From an uncultured Bacteroidales bacterium (lineage in GTDB: Bacteria > Bacteroidota > Bacteroidia > Bacteroidales > UBA932): a stretch of 64,000 bases of DNA. Of this stretch, positions 52,590 through 61,227 are shown in pieces. The stretch spans positions 1-64,000 of the forward strand of contig CALVDL010000003.1 in NCBI GenBank assembly GCA_944326305.1, in the 5' to 3' direction. Both the position numbers and the translations under genes were made by a program. The notes beneath the pieces were generated by a model. It ran no database searches. It saw only the letters and a list, made by a program, of their open reading frames with translations, and was not told the origin of the DNA. The stretch's first letter is position 1. Each line of letters begins with the position of its first letter.

Positions 52590-52631
52590 GCAAAGATAAG
52601 AAAACTGTTTTGAAATTTAATGACATAAATT
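52590..52631 (-). promoter_or_regulatory. yeiH promoter in a shared 42-bp module
   Basis: TATCTTTG (52591-52598, minus strand) lies 29 bp before the yeiH start. The 30 bp at 52602-52631 are identical to 8782-8811 before mdh, and GCAAAGATAAG is shared as well, with one extra A between the two blocks. There is no TTTG at -33. Confidence 0.7.
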
Positions 52632-52679
52632 TTATAAGGCATTTCCGAGGAGATTTTTTCTGAAAATTCAAAACAGTTT
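52602..52679. repeat. Inverted copies of the module core
   Basis: AAACTGTTTTGAAATTT (52602-52618) and AAAATTCAAAACAGTTT (52663-52679) match as inverted repeats at 16 of 17 positions. The arms lie between two divergent genes, so the same factor could bind both and affect yeiH and cpxC together. Confidence 0.55.
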
Positions 52680-52738
52680 CCAATTCATTTTGGAAAATCC
52701 CCTGGGCTCCTGTCGCATCAAATTCACGCAATTTTTAC

Positions 52739-52746
52739 TATTTTTG
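52739..52746 (+). promoter_or_regulatory. -7 box of the CpXC gene
   Basis: TATTTTTG lies 19 bp before the start codon at 52766. No proper -33 TTTG was seen, but an inverted module core lies 60 bp upstream. Confidence 0.5.
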
Positions 52747-52765
52747 GCAGCTAAAACTGGAAACA

Positions 52766-53428
52766 ATGTCTATAAAATCAGAAAGCATCGCGACCTGCAG
52801 CCGTTGCGGAAACCGCACAAGCCTGACAATATACAAGAGCATAAACACATCTGACGACCCTTCCATAAAGGAAAAGGTAAAGGACGGGTCCCTGTTCCTG
52901 TGGAAGTGCCCATCATGCGGGCAGGCGAACCTGGCAAAGTACGACACCCTGTACCATGACCCTGAAAAAAAACTCATGGTCTGGCTCCTTACAGATGAAA
53001 ACATCCAGGAGACGCAGATGCATTCCATATTGCTCCATACGAAAGCCATCGGCAACTATACTCTCAGAAGGGTTACCGATACGGGGTCACTTATGGAAAA
53101 AGTGATTCTATTCGACTGCGGGCTGGATGATGTTACCGTGGAACTGTGCAAATACGTGCTCAGGATGGAGCTTGCGGCAAAGGCCACAAACGGGGAGGAA
53201 GCTAAAAAGATAATGCAGATGCACCTGAGCTTTTTCCGAATGGACGGTACCGGGGATTCAAGGTCGATGAACTTCATATATCCTGAAGACGGACAGATGA
53301 AGAACATAAGCATAGGCTTCAATGTATATGAGGACTGCTGCGGCATACTCAGCCGCAATCCCGGCATAAAACCGTCCGAGGGCTTCGAAAAGGTAGACTC
53401 CGAATGGCTTTCAGGCTTTTTCAGATAG
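52766..53428 (+). CDS. CpXC-domain zinc-finger protein
   Basis: The N-terminal CSRCG and CPSCG pairs (residues about 11-14 and 48-52) fit the CpXC zinc-binding domain, and the long C-terminal part is helical with several hydrophobic patches. The 220 residues are not obviously exported. The family is poorly characterised. It appears to be transcribed alone, away from the yeiH homologue. Confidence 0.75.
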   Translation: MSIKSESIATCSRCGNRTSLTIYKSINTSDDPSIKEKVKDGSLFLWKCPSCGQANLAKYDTLYHDPEKKLMVWLLTDENIQETQMHSILLHTKAIGNYTLRRVTDTGSLMEKVILFDCGLDDVTVELCKYVLRMELAAKATNGEEAKKIMQMHLSFFRMDGTGDSRSMNFIYPEDGQMKNISIGFNVYEDCCGILSRNPGIKPSEGFEKVDSEWLSGFFR

Positions 53429-53448
53429 TCCGGAAAATGGAAACGTAT

Positions 53449-53483
53449 AAAAAAGTCATGGCAGAATAGAAATCCGCCATGAC
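53449..53483 (-). terminator. Terminator of galK
   Basis: On the minus strand an 8-bp stem GTCATGGC/GCCATGAC with a 13-base loop is followed by six T. It lies about 40 bp beyond the galK stop. The cpxC stop is on the other side, so it may serve cpxC weakly. Confidence 0.75.
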
Positions 53484-53524
53484 CGCGCATTAAGTGTGTG
53501 TAGTGAAAAATAGTGCAGAGCGCA

Positions 53525-54667
53525 CTACAATTTCCGTGCCCCGTCGCTTATAACGACATCATAGACCTTCGGCTCATATCCGAACTTGTCCTTGAACAAA
53601 GCCTTGGCCTTTTCTATGAAGGCATCGTATAGTTCATCTTTCACAAGGTTGATGGTGCACCCGCCAAAGCCGCCACCCATGACACGCGACCCTGTGACTC
53701 CGCACTCCCTTGCAACATTATTCAGAAAATCAAGTTCCTCGCAGCTAACCTCATAGAGCTTGCTCATCCCGTAATGGGTCTCATACATCTTCTCCCCGAC
53801 AGTCTCGTAATCGTCCCTTTCAAGGGCGTCGCATACATCGAGGACGCGGGCTACCTCGTCTATGACATATTCAGCCCTCATATAGTCCTCCTCGGAAATG
53901 GAATCCTTCACCTCGTCGAGCCACTCCCTGTTGGCGTCCCTGAGGAACTCCACTTCAGGATGCTTCTCCCTGATGGCCGCTGCGGCACGCTCGCACGACT
54001 CCCTTCTCTTGTTATATGCGGAAGAAGCAAGTTCATGCTTCACAACAGAATCCAGAAGCACAAGCTTGTAGCCTGCCGGATGGAAAGGATAATATTTGTA
54101 TTCCATTGTCTTGCAGTCAAGCCTCATGAGCTGTCCGGCCTTTCCGAATACAGACGCGAACTGGTCCATTATACCGCATTTTACACCGCAGTAGTTATGC
54201 TCGGTGGCCTGTCCTATGCGTGCAAGCTCGAACTTGTCTATACCCAGACTGAACAATTCGTTCAGGGCGAATGCGAAAGTGCTCTCAAGAGCAGCGGATG
54301 AGGACATGCCGGCCCCCAGTGGGACATCACCCGCAAAAACGGTATTGAAGCCTGAAATCTTACCGCCCCTCTTTATTATTTCGCGGCATACGCCGAATAT
54401 ATATCTTGACCAGCTCTGGACAGGGGCGTCCTCCTCGTTAAGTCCGAACTCAACATACTCATCAAGGTCAAGTGAATAGGCACAGACCTTATTGGAGCCG
54501 TTCAGCTTTATTTCAGCCATTATCCCTTTATCCACTGCACCTGGAAAAACAAATCCCCCGTTATAGTCGGTATGCTCTCCTATAAGGTTGATTCTTCCTG
54601 CAGAGGCAAAGAACTCCCCACTGCAGCCGAAAAGAGTGGAGAACTTTTCAGAAATTCTTGTTTGCAT
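53525..54667 (-). CDS. galK: Galactokinase
   Basis: It phosphorylates galactose at C1 in the Leloir pathway. The GHMP motifs are present: GRINLIGEHTDYNGG (about 25-39), VPLGAGMSSSAALE for ATP binding (about 114-127), and VMGGGFGGCTINL near the end. The protein is 380 residues, normal for GalK. It has its own promoter and terminator and lies 7 kb from galM. UDP-galactose made from its product could feed the galactofuranose route of glf, which is only a link by pathway. Confidence 0.95.
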   Translation of the reverse strand: MQTRISEKFSTLFGCSGEFFASAGRINLIGEHTDYNGGFVFPGAVDKGIMAEIKLNGSNKVCAYSLDLDEYVEFGLNEEDAPVQSWSRYIFGVCREIIKRGGKISGFNTVFAGDVPLGAGMSSSAALESTFAFALNELFSLGIDKFELARIGQATEHNYCGVKCGIMDQFASVFGKAGQLMRLDCKTMEYKYYPFHPAGYKLVLLDSVVKHELASSAYNKRRESCERAAAAIREKHPEVEFLRDANREWLDEVKDSISEEDYMRAEYVIDEVARVLDVCDALERDDYETVGEKMYETHYGMSKLYEVSCEELDFLNNVARECGVTGSRVMGGGFGGCTINLVKDELYDAFIEKAKALFKDKFGYEPKVYDVVISDGARKL

Positions 54668-54705
54668 TGCTTTAGTGTTTATTGTTTATTCTGTTTTACA
54701 TCTTC

Positions 54706-54736
54706 CAAAGATAATCAGTTTATTTTTACAGACAAA
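54706..54736 (-). promoter_or_regulatory. Promoter of galK
   Basis: On the minus strand TTTG (54733-54736), 19 bp, then TATCTTTG (54706-54713). Both elements are perfect, in the 73-bp gap after the exonuclease-phosphatase gene. Confidence 0.75.
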
Positions 54737-54740
54737 GGTT

Positions 54741-55727
54741 TTATTGCCTTAAATTATCATTTTCAACAATTCGCGGGAAAAATGCCATGACAGGAAGATG
54801 GTCGCTCACACCGCCGTTATACCTCGGCCCAGAATATGTCCTGAACGGTTTTTTCCCGGGTGAAGCACTGTCCTCCACCAGAAGGAAAGGGACCGCGCAT
54901 ATATCCATCCTGCATATGCTGTCCAGGTTTCCGGATACCAGCACACGGTCTATCAGCTCCCATTTCCCCTTATATCTGATAGTGCCTTTCCCTGCCCTGA
55001 AAAGATCAAGCGACATGTCATGCAGCACACCGTCCATAAGCTCCGATACCCGGCCGTCAGGGGTATCGTTGAAATCACCTACGGCGACAATGTTGCCATG
55101 CCCTTGCCCAATGAGCGAATCGGCAATGTGCACAAGGCATCTCATGGCGGCCATCCGTCCCGGCAAAGACTCTTTTTCCCCGCCGTATTTTGAAGGATGG
55201 TGGTTGACAAGGACCACTACCTCGAACGGGTCTCCGGATACAGACCGCAGGGTCACTTCCAGTATGTCCCTTGTCATAATCCTGCCGCCGTCCGGACCGT
55301 ATATCCTGTGCGGGACAGAGCCTGCACACCTGAAACGGTCTTTCCTGTAAAGGAGCGCCACATCAATACCCCTCGTATCCTCCGACTCATAATGGACAGT
55401 ACCGTATCCATACTTCCTCAAGGCCGTGGAATTCGCTATCATACCGACTACAAAGCCGTTCTCCACTTCAGAAAAACCAATGGCATCCGGCATGCAGCCA
55501 TAACTGCTGCCTGTCCATAATATGGCTTTGGCAACCGCATCGCACTTCGAATAGAATCTTCCTATGGTCCATCTCCTATCCCCGAAGGAAGAAAACTCTC
55601 TGTCGGAATCAGAATACCCGGAATCCTTCCAGTCGAAAAAATTCTCGAGGTTCCAGAACATTACAGAAAAACTGTCCCTGTCCAAAGGACTTGACAGAAG
55701 TGTAGATATCAATATTGCAAGCATCAT
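54741..55727 (-). CDS. Endonuclease/exonuclease/phosphatase family protein
   Basis: The catalytic fold begins with SVMFWNLENFFD and has the metal-binding AIGFSEVEN, the DIRG..VALLYR region, VGDFNDTPD and the final SDHLPV. The N-terminal hydrophobic segment of the start at 55727 (or 55724) suggests export, a feature of many Bacteroidetes members. It may act on nucleic acids, phospholipids or inositol phosphates, and the substrate is unclear. The length is 328 residues. No clean -7 box was found, with CATATTTG at 55751-55758 the nearest. Confidence 0.83.
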   Translation of the reverse strand: MMLAILISTLLSSPLDRDSFSVMFWNLENFFDWKDSGYSDSDREFSSFGDRRWTIGRFYSKCDAVAKAILWTGSSYGCMPDAIGFSEVENGFVVGMIANSTALRKYGYGTVHYESEDTRGIDVALLYRKDRFRCAGSVPHRIYGPDGGRIMTRDILEVTLRSVSGDPFEVVVLVNHHPSKYGGEKESLPGRMAAMRCLVHIADSLIGQGHGNIVAVGDFNDTPDGRVSELMDGVLHDMSLDLFRAGKGTIRYKGKWELIDRVLVSGNLDSICRMDICAVPFLLVEDSASPGKKPFRTYSGPRYNGGVSDHLPVMAFFPRIVENDNLRQ

Positions 55728-55853
55728 CGCTTCTTCCGTTTTTTCGGCTGCAAATATGGCATGTCCCGGAACACAGTACTTTAAAAAAAAGAAAAACTGC
55801 ATATAAAAAAAACAGAAAAAAGATTAAAATTCAGAAAATTCTGCACATTGTGC

Positions 55854-55861
55854 TATCTTTG
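55854..55861 (+). promoter_or_regulatory. -7 box of ychF
   Basis: TATCTTTG, a perfect -7 box, lies 25 bp before the start at 55887. The region upstream is very A-rich, without a clear -33 TTTG. Confidence 0.55.
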
Positions 55862-55886
55862 CAGGCTGATTTTAAAAAGATTGGTC

Positions 55887-56990
55887 ATGTCATTGAAATG
55901 CGGTATAGTAGGGCTCCCGAATGTCGGGAAATCCACACTGTTTAATTGTATAAGCTCAGGAAAGGCCCAGAGTGCGAATTTTCCTTTCTGTACTATCGAG
56001 CCGAATATAGGTTCTACAGTCGTACCTGACAAGAGGCTTGAGGCCCTCGAAGCGCTTTGCCACCCGAAAAGGGTGGTGCCGGCAACAGTGGAGATTGTCG
56101 ACATAGCCGGCCTGGTAAAAGGCGCAAGCAAAGGCGAAGGCCTCGGCAACCAGTTCCTCGCAAACATACGCGAAACAGACGCAATCCTTCATGTACTCAG
56201 GTGTTTCGACGATCCGAACATCGTACATGTGGACGGAAGCGTGGACCCGGTGAGGGACAAGGAGGTGATTGATATGGAGCTTCAGATGAAGGACCTTGAA
56301 ACTGTCGAAAACAGGCTGGCGAAAGTACAGAAGCAGGCGCAGGCCGGAGGGGACAAGAGTGCAAAGAAACTGTACGAGATACTGCTCAGGTACAGGGAAG
56401 TTCTTCTTGAGGGAAAATCCTGCAGGACAGTGAAGTTCGACTCCCCTGAGGAGCAGCAGATTGCAAAAGAGCTGTTCCTGCTCACCAACAAGCCGGTAAT
56501 GTACGTCTGCAATGTAGATGAGGCTTCAGCCAGGGACGGGAACGGCTATGTGGATATGGTGCGCAAGATTGCAAAAGAAGAGAATGCGGAGATACTCGTA
56601 ATCGCTGCAAAGATAGAATCCGAAATAGCCGAACTGGAAAGCTATGATGAAAGGCAAATCTTCCTTGAGGAGATGGGGCTTGAAGAATCCGGTGTAGTAA
56701 GGCTAATCCAGAGCGCCTATTCCCTGCTCAACCTCCAGACCTTCTTTACTGCAGGCGCCGACGAGTGCCGTGCATGGACCATCAACAAGGGAGACAAGGC
56801 CCCGAAGGCCGCAGGAGTAATCCACACGGATTTCGAAAAAGGCTTTATAAGGGCTGAAGTCATAAAATATGATGACTTCATACAGCTCAAGTCAGAAGCT
56901 GCCTGCAGGGCAGCAGGAAAGCTCGGTATCGAAGGAAAAGACTATGTCGTCCAGGACGGGGACATAATGCATTTCCTGTTCAACGTCTGA
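55887..56990 (+). CDS. ychF: Redox-regulated ATPase/GTPase YchF (OLA1)
   Basis: This OBG-type P-loop protein binds the ribosome. GLPNVGKSTLFN is the G1 region, followed by NFPFCTIEPNIG and DIAGLVKGASKGEGLGNQFL. A coiled-coil hairpin and the TGS domain follow (about 280-367), with a final LGIEGKDYVVQDGDIMHFLFNV. The start at 55887 is favoured by promoter position and family alignment. The protein is 367 residues. It faces ppiD tail to tail across a strong terminator. Confidence 0.95.
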   Translation: MSLKCGIVGLPNVGKSTLFNCISSGKAQSANFPFCTIEPNIGSTVVPDKRLEALEALCHPKRVVPATVEIVDIAGLVKGASKGEGLGNQFLANIRETDAILHVLRCFDDPNIVHVDGSVDPVRDKEVIDMELQMKDLETVENRLAKVQKQAQAGGDKSAKKLYEILLRYREVLLEGKSCRTVKFDSPEEQQIAKELFLLTNKPVMYVCNVDEASARDGNGYVDMVRKIAKEENAEILVIAAKIESEIAELESYDERQIFLEEMGLEESGVVRLIQSAYSLLNLQTFFTAGADECRAWTINKGDKAPKAAGVIHTDFEKGFIRAEVIKYDDFIQLKSEAACRAAGKLGIEGKDYVVQDGDIMHFLFNV

Positions 56991-57029
56991 TCCTTTTACC
57001 ACTCTGGCTTACAGTCAGGACATTACAGT

Positions 57030-57073
57030 AAAATGAAAGAGGGCAGTCCGATCGGACTGCCCTGCTTCATTTT
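57030..57073. terminator. Bidirectional terminator between ychF and ppiD
   Basis: A perfect inner stem GGGCAGTCCG with its complement (22 bp of palindrome) is flanked by AAAATGAA/TTCATTTT arms. It stands between two convergent operons and has T-rich flanks on both sides. Confidence 0.85.
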
Positions 57074-57092
57074 ATCGCTGTTTTCCCGCTTT

Positions 57093-59186
57093 TTAATAGA
57101 ACCTTGCGCGGTTGTCTTTCACATCGGCATCCTGCATCATCACAGGAACAAGCATCTGGAGGCTGTACTGTGACATCTGTGCATCACGTACCTTTGCGTC
57201 ATCCTCAGTGAAGAAGGCCCCTGTATCATGGGCTTTTACATTATATACATAGACCCCTATATTTCCTGCAAGAGGTTTTGAAATCTTGCCTGGCTCCGCA
57301 ACGGAGACAGCTCCTATGAATTTAGGGTCAAGGCCCTGTGAGGTCATGGATGCGAATGTTATCCCCTCTTTTGTGCTCACTGTAGTCTCGAGTGCGGAAG
57401 CTATGGCCTCCATGCTTCCGAGCCCCTCTATCTTCTGTGCTACCTCTGCAGCCACTTTCTCACCGCGCTTCTCTGCATAAAGCATTGACCTTATACCTGA
57501 AGCGACATCGGAAATCCTGGAATATCCCTCCTTGTGTACACCGGTCACTGCAACAACGAAGAAATAGTTATTGTTCACAGTTATGATATTGGATACTTTC
57601 CCTGGTTTCTTCTGCTCGAAAGCCCACCTTGTAACCTCTTTGGTATCCTCGATGGCCCCGAGCCTGTCTGTGCTTTCAAGCATCCTGTTCATAGGATGGG
57701 CATACAGGCCCTCAGCTTCTGCAGCCTTACGGAAATTCTCGTATTTTCCTTCAGAATTTGTTGCAACAGCATTGGCTTTCGCATAATATGTATTGAAAGT
57801 CTCCTTGCTGGCCAGTGCCTCCCTTTCAAGAATGGCGACCTGCTTCTTCTCTATAGGGGCTGTCCTTTCTGTTACTTCGACAATATGCTTTCCGTACTGT
57901 GTGTCAATAGTGAAAATAGTGTTGAGCTTGGCTGTCATCACGCTTTCAAATCCCGGTATCATGTATGTCTGGGTCATCCAGCCTATATCACCCCTTTCAG
58001 GAACTGCAGTATTCTGGTCTGCTGAATAGAGGGCAGCCACATTCGCAAAGGTCTCCTTACCGCTCTTGAGCACATCCACCAGACTGTCGGCCATAGAAAC
58101 CTGTTCACCCTGGAGAAGGATGTGGCGTACATACACGGAATCAGGTATCATCTTGGTGTCCATCACCCTCGCTACATAGAAAGTATTTTCCTTTGTGAAC
58201 ACTTTTGAGGCACCTTTCCCGTCATTGAACACGAAATCATTGATATCAGAAGAAATGGTGTTGAGCTCCCCTCTCTTATAATAATAGTCAGAAAGTGTCC
58301 TGTCGGAATTCTTGAGAAGGAAGTTCTTCATGTTGTCCGTAGTGGCGAACTCGTCATAAACATCGGTGACCATTTTGTTGGCTGCTGCTATGTCCTCATC
58401 AGACGGCTTTACCTCCACCACAACATATTCTATATCCCTGCTGGCCTGCTGGCGGTAGAACTTCTTGTGGGAATCATAATACGCCTTTATCTCACTGTCT
58501 GAAACCACAATGGTGGAATCGGTCTGGAAACCGTAAGGAACCATTACAAACTCCACATCAGTAGTATTGTTGTTCTCCTCAACTTCACGGGAGAGCATCA
58601 GAGGATTTGTAAAATCGCTCTGTGTAAAGAGGGAGCCGTACTTGGCATAATACTGCTGGGTATAGATAGAGTTCTGGAGAAAGTCCCAGTATGATTTGAG
58701 CGAACCGCTCTGGTCTGCACCTGTCTGCTGGACGAACCTCACAAGGGCATCTTTTGAAAAGTTGCCTGACTCATCCATGAATGCAGTGTTCTGGGATATG
58801 ACAGGGGAGACCATGTCACCTGTAGTAAGCGCAAGCATCTCTGCATCGCTCACCGTGATTCCGGCTGCCTTTGCATTCTTGAGGAAGAGGAACTTGTTTA
58901 TGAGTTCCTGCCAAGCCTGGTTCCTGATGGCAATCTGCTGCTGTTCTGAACTTACAGACGAGCCTGTCATCATTTCATTGATTGAAGTATAGTACTCCAC
59001 ATCTTTCTGGAACTCGTTATATGAAACGGATTTTCCGTTGATTTCACCAACGTCGTACTTTGACGACATCGAAGAGGAAACGGACTGGAGTGTGCTCGGG
59101 TCGATAATGAACGACAGGAGGGCCAGCGCTATGACCACTGTGATGAAAATACCGAGCTTAACGCGAATTTTTTCAAGAACCGCCAT
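57093..59186 (-). CDS. PpiD/SurA-like periplasmic peptidylprolyl isomerase
   Basis: A single N-terminal transmembrane helix (about 11-27) anchors a large periplasmic chaperone. The SurA-like N-terminal module (about 45-240) precedes a parvulin-type PPIase domain (about 350-440) with YVRHILLQ, DQNTAVPERGDIGWM and IVEVTERTAP. A further C-terminal chaperone part follows. The length is 697. It helps fold exported proteins. It is the last gene of the coaX-OMP-TPR-lptC-ppiD block. Confidence 0.9.
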   Translation of the reverse strand: MAVLEKIRVKLGIFITVVIALALLSFIIDPSTLQSVSSSMSSKYDVGEINGKSVSYNEFQKDVEYYTSINEMMTGSSVSSEQQQIAIRNQAWQELINKFLFLKNAKAAGITVSDAEMLALTTGDMVSPVISQNTAFMDESGNFSKDALVRFVQQTGADQSGSLKSYWDFLQNSIYTQQYYAKYGSLFTQSDFTNPLMLSREVEENNNTTDVEFVMVPYGFQTDSTIVVSDSEIKAYYDSHKKFYRQQASRDIEYVVVEVKPSDEDIAAANKMVTDVYDEFATTDNMKNFLLKNSDRTLSDYYYKRGELNTISSDINDFVFNDGKGASKVFTKENTFYVARVMDTKMIPDSVYVRHILLQGEQVSMADSLVDVLKSGKETFANVAALYSADQNTAVPERGDIGWMTQTYMIPGFESVMTAKLNTIFTIDTQYGKHIVEVTERTAPIEKKQVAILEREALASKETFNTYYAKANAVATNSEGKYENFRKAAEAEGLYAHPMNRMLESTDRLGAIEDTKEVTRWAFEQKKPGKVSNIITVNNNYFFVVAVTGVHKEGYSRISDVASGIRSMLYAEKRGEKVAAEVAQKIEGLGSMEAIASALETTVSTKEGITFASMTSQGLDPKFIGAVSVAEPGKISKPLAGNIGVYVYNVKAHDTGAFFTEDDAKVRDAQMSQYSLQMLVPVMMQDADVKDNRARFY

Positions 59187-59264
59187 TTTTATTTGTAGTT
59201 TTTTAATTATTATCAGTTATTTCATTGCGGGCTGCGAAGTTAGCAATTTTCCTTTAATTTTTTA

Positions 59265-59894
59265 CTATTTTTCAGGAAACGGACCTATAAAATTGGCAGA
59301 ATCCACCGCAACTTTGGTACTGTCCTGGATTACTATGCCGTAACTCTGGAAAGGATTGAATATCGTAGAGTTCCTTGCCCTCTGGTCTGACTCCATACCG
59401 TAGCCCTGCATGAAGCCGTCCGGTGAATACATCCTGACATAACAGTCTGTATATATCCTCTCGTTATTCCTGTCCCAATAGAGGGTGTCGGTCTCCATCC
59501 TCTCCCTGTTTATGACATTCTTGACTACAACGTTCCCGAATGCCGCCCAGGTCTCCCTCCCGTCTTTCTTGAATTTCTCGTGCCGTGCATTGTCCGATGT
59601 GATCTCCGTTTCGAGAAGACCTTCCTCATTGTAACCATAGACTGCAAAACCCTCCGGAAAGAGCTCGTAAGAGACGGAGTCGTTCTCGTACCTCTCCATC
59701 AGGTCAGCCTCCATCCTCATCTGCAGAAGGCTGTTTTCAGACTGGACCACGAACATGTCATTCACGACCTGCATAGGGGTCGCGCTCAGGTCTATGTCGT
59801 CCGACTGCTGTATTTTCCCTTTACATGAATAAACGACGAAAGCAACCGCAGATGCGGTTGCAATCATCTTGAATATATGTCCGATACTGTTCAA
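59265..59894 (-). CDS. lptC: LptC-like LPS export component
   Basis: A lipoprotein-like signal (VVYSCKGK, Cys at about residue 24 from TTG) precedes a strand-rich domain of about 180 residues, with LLETEITSDNARHEKFKKDGRET and DTLYWDRNNERIYTD, typical of Bacteroidales LptC. The reading frame opens with TTG at 59894, right after the TPR stop (TAA then TTG), and an ATG at 59867 is the alternative. The TTG start keeps a longer signal peptide with a basic residue. It bridges LPS transport between the membranes. Confidence 0.85.
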   Translation of the reverse strand: MNSIGHIFKMIATASAVAFVVYSCKGKIQQSDDIDLSATPMQVVNDMFVVQSENSLLQMRMEADLMERYENDSVSYELFPEGFAVYGYNEEGLLETEITSDNARHEKFKKDGRETWAAFGNVVVKNVINRERMETDTLYWDRNNERIYTDCYVRMYSPDGFMQGYGMESDQRARNSTIFNPFQSYGIVIQDSTKVAVDSANFIGPFPEK

Positions 59895-61214
59895 TTAGTC
59901 CTGGGTTCTTACCGTAGTGACCGCCCTCATACCTCCGCATGATACGGTGTATGAATCACCCTTGTTATAGTTGTACATGAAGGCCTCGGCAGTCTGCGGA
60001 TAATACTGGCTGTACTGTGCAATGAGCTTGTCTGCCTCCTCTGCGAGAGACGGGTCGGCATTCTTGGCCTTTACGAGATAGTCTACTGCAACCCAGTATG
60101 GAGCCCTCTTTTCAATCTCGTTTCCGGAGCATACCTGGGATCCCCAGATAGACCCGATGAGCATGTAGCACTTTCCGGCTATTGACGAATCGAGTTCGGC
60201 AGACTTCATAGCAGTTTCAAATGCTTTTGCATTGGAGTTGTTCTTATAGCAGAAAGTTGCGAGCTCGAAATAATACTGTGCATCCTGGGCGGCATCGGTA
60301 TCCTCTGCAGCAATGGCCTCTTCCATATATTTCACCGAATTTTCCACATCATTCCTTCCGGCATACAGCTTATACAGGAAATAGGCGGATGACGATGAAG
60401 GATCAAGCTCGTGCATCTTGTTGGCTGCATTGAAGAAGAGATCGTTGTCTGTACATCCTTCAGTAGAGCCGAGGAGCTTTACAATATTGGTTACGAGGGC
60501 GAGGTCATCAGGTGTAGCCTCGAAACGTGGCTGGAACAGGGCGATAAGGTTGTCGCAGCTTGCCACCTCACTTGTAGCGAGAAGGTTTTCAATGTCTGTC
60601 CTGATCTTGTCATTTATCTCGTTGGAAGGCATCTTGTCCATATACGACATGGCAGTCCCGAAATCGTCAAGTACCTCTTCCGATGTAAGCACACCGCTGT
60701 CATAAAGGCTGCAGGCAGCGTTGAACAGGAACAGGAAGAACTGCGGCCTTGAATTCTCCTTGTTTTCAGAGATAATGGCTTTCAGGCCCTCGTATACGGC
60801 CTTAGGCTCATCCTGCATATAGTTGATCATGTCAAGACCCTTGTTGTTCATGGCTGTCTCGGCATATTTAGGGAAATACTGCGCCCTGAGGTCATGTATT
60901 GTCATGAGTGTATCGACAAGGGCGTCCTTATATACTGAATTGGCCTTGTTCTTTGATATGAGCTGCCTGATCAGGGTAGTACCGTCAATCAGCATGGTCT
61001 GATTTGCCGAAGGAGGGCAAAGCTTGAACGCCTTCCTCCAGTTAGGCAGGGCATCGTCGTAGTTCTTCTGTTTGTAGTACTCCTTGTAGTAAGAAAGGTA
61101 TTTGATGCATTCAGCACTGTCCGCCCCATACTTTCCCTGTCCAAAGAGAGAAATGCTGCCGATAGACATCATCACGGCCGTCAAAAACAATAGAGTTAAC
61201 TTTTTCATCTTCAT
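59895..61214 (-). CDS. Exported TPR protein
   Basis: A signal peptide (MKMKKLTLLFLTAVM..., cleavage near LFGQ) precedes tetratricopeptide-like helices such as YKEYYKQKNYDDALPNWRKAFKLCP. The whole chain is about 440 residues. The start at 61214 leaves 13 bp after the outer-membrane gene. An ATG at 61235 would overlap that stop by 8 bases. It probably lies in the periplasm and may assist the barrel protein encoded upstream. The operon order is conserved in Bacteroidales. Confidence 0.8.
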   Translation of the reverse strand: MKMKKLTLLFLTAVMMSIGSISLFGQGKYGADSAECIKYLSYYKEYYKQKNYDDALPNWRKAFKLCPPSANQTMLIDGTTLIRQLISKNKANSVYKDALVDTLMTIHDLRAQYFPKYAETAMNNKGLDMINYMQDEPKAVYEGLKAIISENKENSRPQFFLFLFNAACSLYDSGVLTSEEVLDDFGTAMSYMDKMPSNEINDKIRTDIENLLATSEVASCDNLIALFQPRFEATPDDLALVTNIVKLLGSTEGCTDNDLFFNAANKMHELDPSSSSAYFLYKLYAGRNDVENSVKYMEEAIAAEDTDAAQDAQYYFELATFCYKNNSNAKAFETAMKSAELDSSIAGKCYMLIGSIWGSQVCSGNEIEKRAPYWVAVDYLVKAKNADPSLAEEADKLIAQYSQYYPQTAEAFMYNYNKGDSYTVSCGGMRAVTTVRTQD

Positions 61215-61227
61215 ATTCAATTTAGCG

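Noticed and set aside
52562..52642. 27-codon N-terminal extension of the yeiH gene
   Set aside because: The promoter module and its -7 box at 52591-52598 fall inside it. The family begins near MKKW.
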